Assembly (NCBI GenBank): GCA_946902875.1
Contig: OX336345.1
Coordinates: 9,021,395 to 9,085,394, forward strand
From: Nematopogon swammerdamellus
Taxonomy: Eukaryota > Arthropoda > Insecta > Lepidoptera > Adelidae
Reading direction: 5' to 3'
Length of the DNA: 64,000 nt
Shown: positions 62,941-64,000 of the stretch, one piece after another
Position numbering within the stretch: position 1 is the first letter of the stretch
Layout of the letters: the number at the start of each line of letters is the position of its first letter
The notes under the pieces: generated by a model
What the model was told of the DNA's origin: nothing
The model's input: only the letters and a program-made list of their open reading frames with translations
Databases searched by the model: none
Made by a program: the position numbers and the translations under genes

Positions 62941-64000
62941 TAACTTAGCATTTACTTTGGCATTGCCCTGAAAGTAAGGTGCCTATAGTGAAGGTGAAGT
63001 TAGAGTGCAACACTTTACCGTGAACTCTGTGAAAGAACAGATGGATGTACGCAAAGGATGAAGGTACCATCACATACGCGCTGCTAAAACAATTGTATCT
63101 ATGCGTGTGTTTTTTCGGAACTTTTAGCTCGTGTAACAATCCAAAAATCTGCTGACATGGCATCTTACTGAGCATAAACCCGTCTCTGTCTATGAGTATA
63201 AAAAGACAAGGTTCAAAATTCCAAATATTTATTGATAATTTTGCAAATTACGTACGGGTACACATGTGCATATTTTGACGTGTTATATAAACTTATATAA
63301 CATTATATAAACTTAAATATTGATCCCCACGTTAGGTTAGATCTTCGAGAGCTTAGAGCACGCTTCAAGCGCTGCCGCGGTGGGTAACTGAACCGCTGCC
63401 TAAATACGAGTAACATTTCATCTCTATTATTATAATGTAGGAGCATGTCGCGCAGCGCGCGTTAGTTGGAATCGACTAGGAGCTCAGTCCGCCGAGTCCG
63501 GAGGAGTCTGATTTCGAATAATAAATAAAAAAGTTTTATAACTAGGCAGGCGTACCATAGAACATTGAATCGAGGGTGCTGCATCTTTTCTCTATTTTAT
63601 GTTATGATGCGTAAAACTTGACAATTTAAAAATATGTTTTTTTGGTTAGGATTCTACTCGGTAATTCGCGTGATCCGTTCTGCGTATCTTTCACAACCTA
63701 AGAGAATAGCTGTACATATTAAAAATATATGTGAAAAAACATCCAATTTAGTATAATTACAGGGTGTTCAAACGGAAATGTCATTCGAACGCGTTTTGTT
63801 TGTTTTGATATCAGAATTTAATTATCTCTTAACAATGTTAAGTCATTTTGTATAAGCAATACGGTAACGTCCAAAATTTGTCCCCTCCGCGAGAGAGAAT
63901 TGAGTTCGTATGTATGTGTGTATGTGTATAGGATGTAAATTATTTGCTAGTATGCCTATAGATATTCAGTTCACCCTAGTTTTCTGGTGTTTTGCCAAGC
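62941..64000. other. unassigned sequence to window end
   Basis: No gene recognised. A CpG-richer patch at 63435-63510 (CGCGCAGCGCGCGTTAGTTG, CGCCGAGTCCGG) is unlike its surroundings and could belong to a UTR or promoter. Direct copies of TATATAAACTTA lie near 63285-63315. Confidence 0.4.

Overview
The window looks like gene-poor, repeat-rich nuclear DNA from a moth or butterfly (Lepidoptera). It is AT-rich and has no bacterial gene organisation. It is filled with fragments of LINEs, tRNA-headed SINEs, terminal-inverted-repeat (TIR) elements, minisatellites and (CAGA)n- or (TCCG)n-tailed repeats of types I know from lepidopteran genomes. The species cannot be told from sequence alone. Family names such as 'SINE family A/B/C' are labels made for this window.

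Only one segment looks like part of an ordinary host protein gene: a GC-rich minus-strand exon at 24466-25471. It has splice-like ends on both sides and finishes in the first transmembrane segment of an SLC16/monocarboxylate-transporter-like protein. Its other exons are not recognised in the window. Other open frames of appreciable length are retrotransposon reverse transcriptase (RT): a 534-codon minus-strand RT at 13517-15121, a 5'-truncated RT at 930-1949 and several C-terminal scraps. The rest are chance frames through repeats.

Layout. 1-2.1 kb: a CCCTCT microsatellite and a tandem-duplicated repeat split by a LINE. 2.8-4.3 kb: a degenerate tandem repeat, a small ORF and a LINE tail. 4.5-12.2 kb: SINEs, a 270-bp TIR element with TTA duplications and short palindromes. 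13.2-15.4 kb: a long LINE. 16-20 kb: a 44-bp palindromic element with an 8-bp duplication, a long hairpin inside a larger element, and a TA-flanked MITE carrying a G30 run. 21.2-23.5 kb: a satellite of about 25 units of 95 bp with higher-order structure. 24.5-25.5 kb: the SLC16-like exon. 26.6-39.4 kb: minisatellites, SINEs and LINE scraps, including a nested 25/29-bp repeat. 40-42.5 kb: a 1,144-bp DNA transposon inside a LINE tail, then a TTAA-flanked MITE. 43-52 kb: dense SINE and LINE mosaic with nested insertions.

The most striking object is a complete LTR retrotransposon at 52701-61504. Two 1,115-bp LTRs, with one difference seen by eye, are flanked by the 5-bp duplication CATAT. A primer-binding site apparently matching tRNA-Tyr follows the 5' LTR, and a polypurine tract precedes the 3' LTR. 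The 6.6-kb interior has no intact gag or pol. It is made of minisatellites, a possible decayed BEL/Pao-like integrase remnant, and eight copies of a hairpin module whose stems vary with compensating changes. It looks like a recently mobilised, non-autonomous element that carries structured RNA in place of genes and must use proteins supplied in trans.
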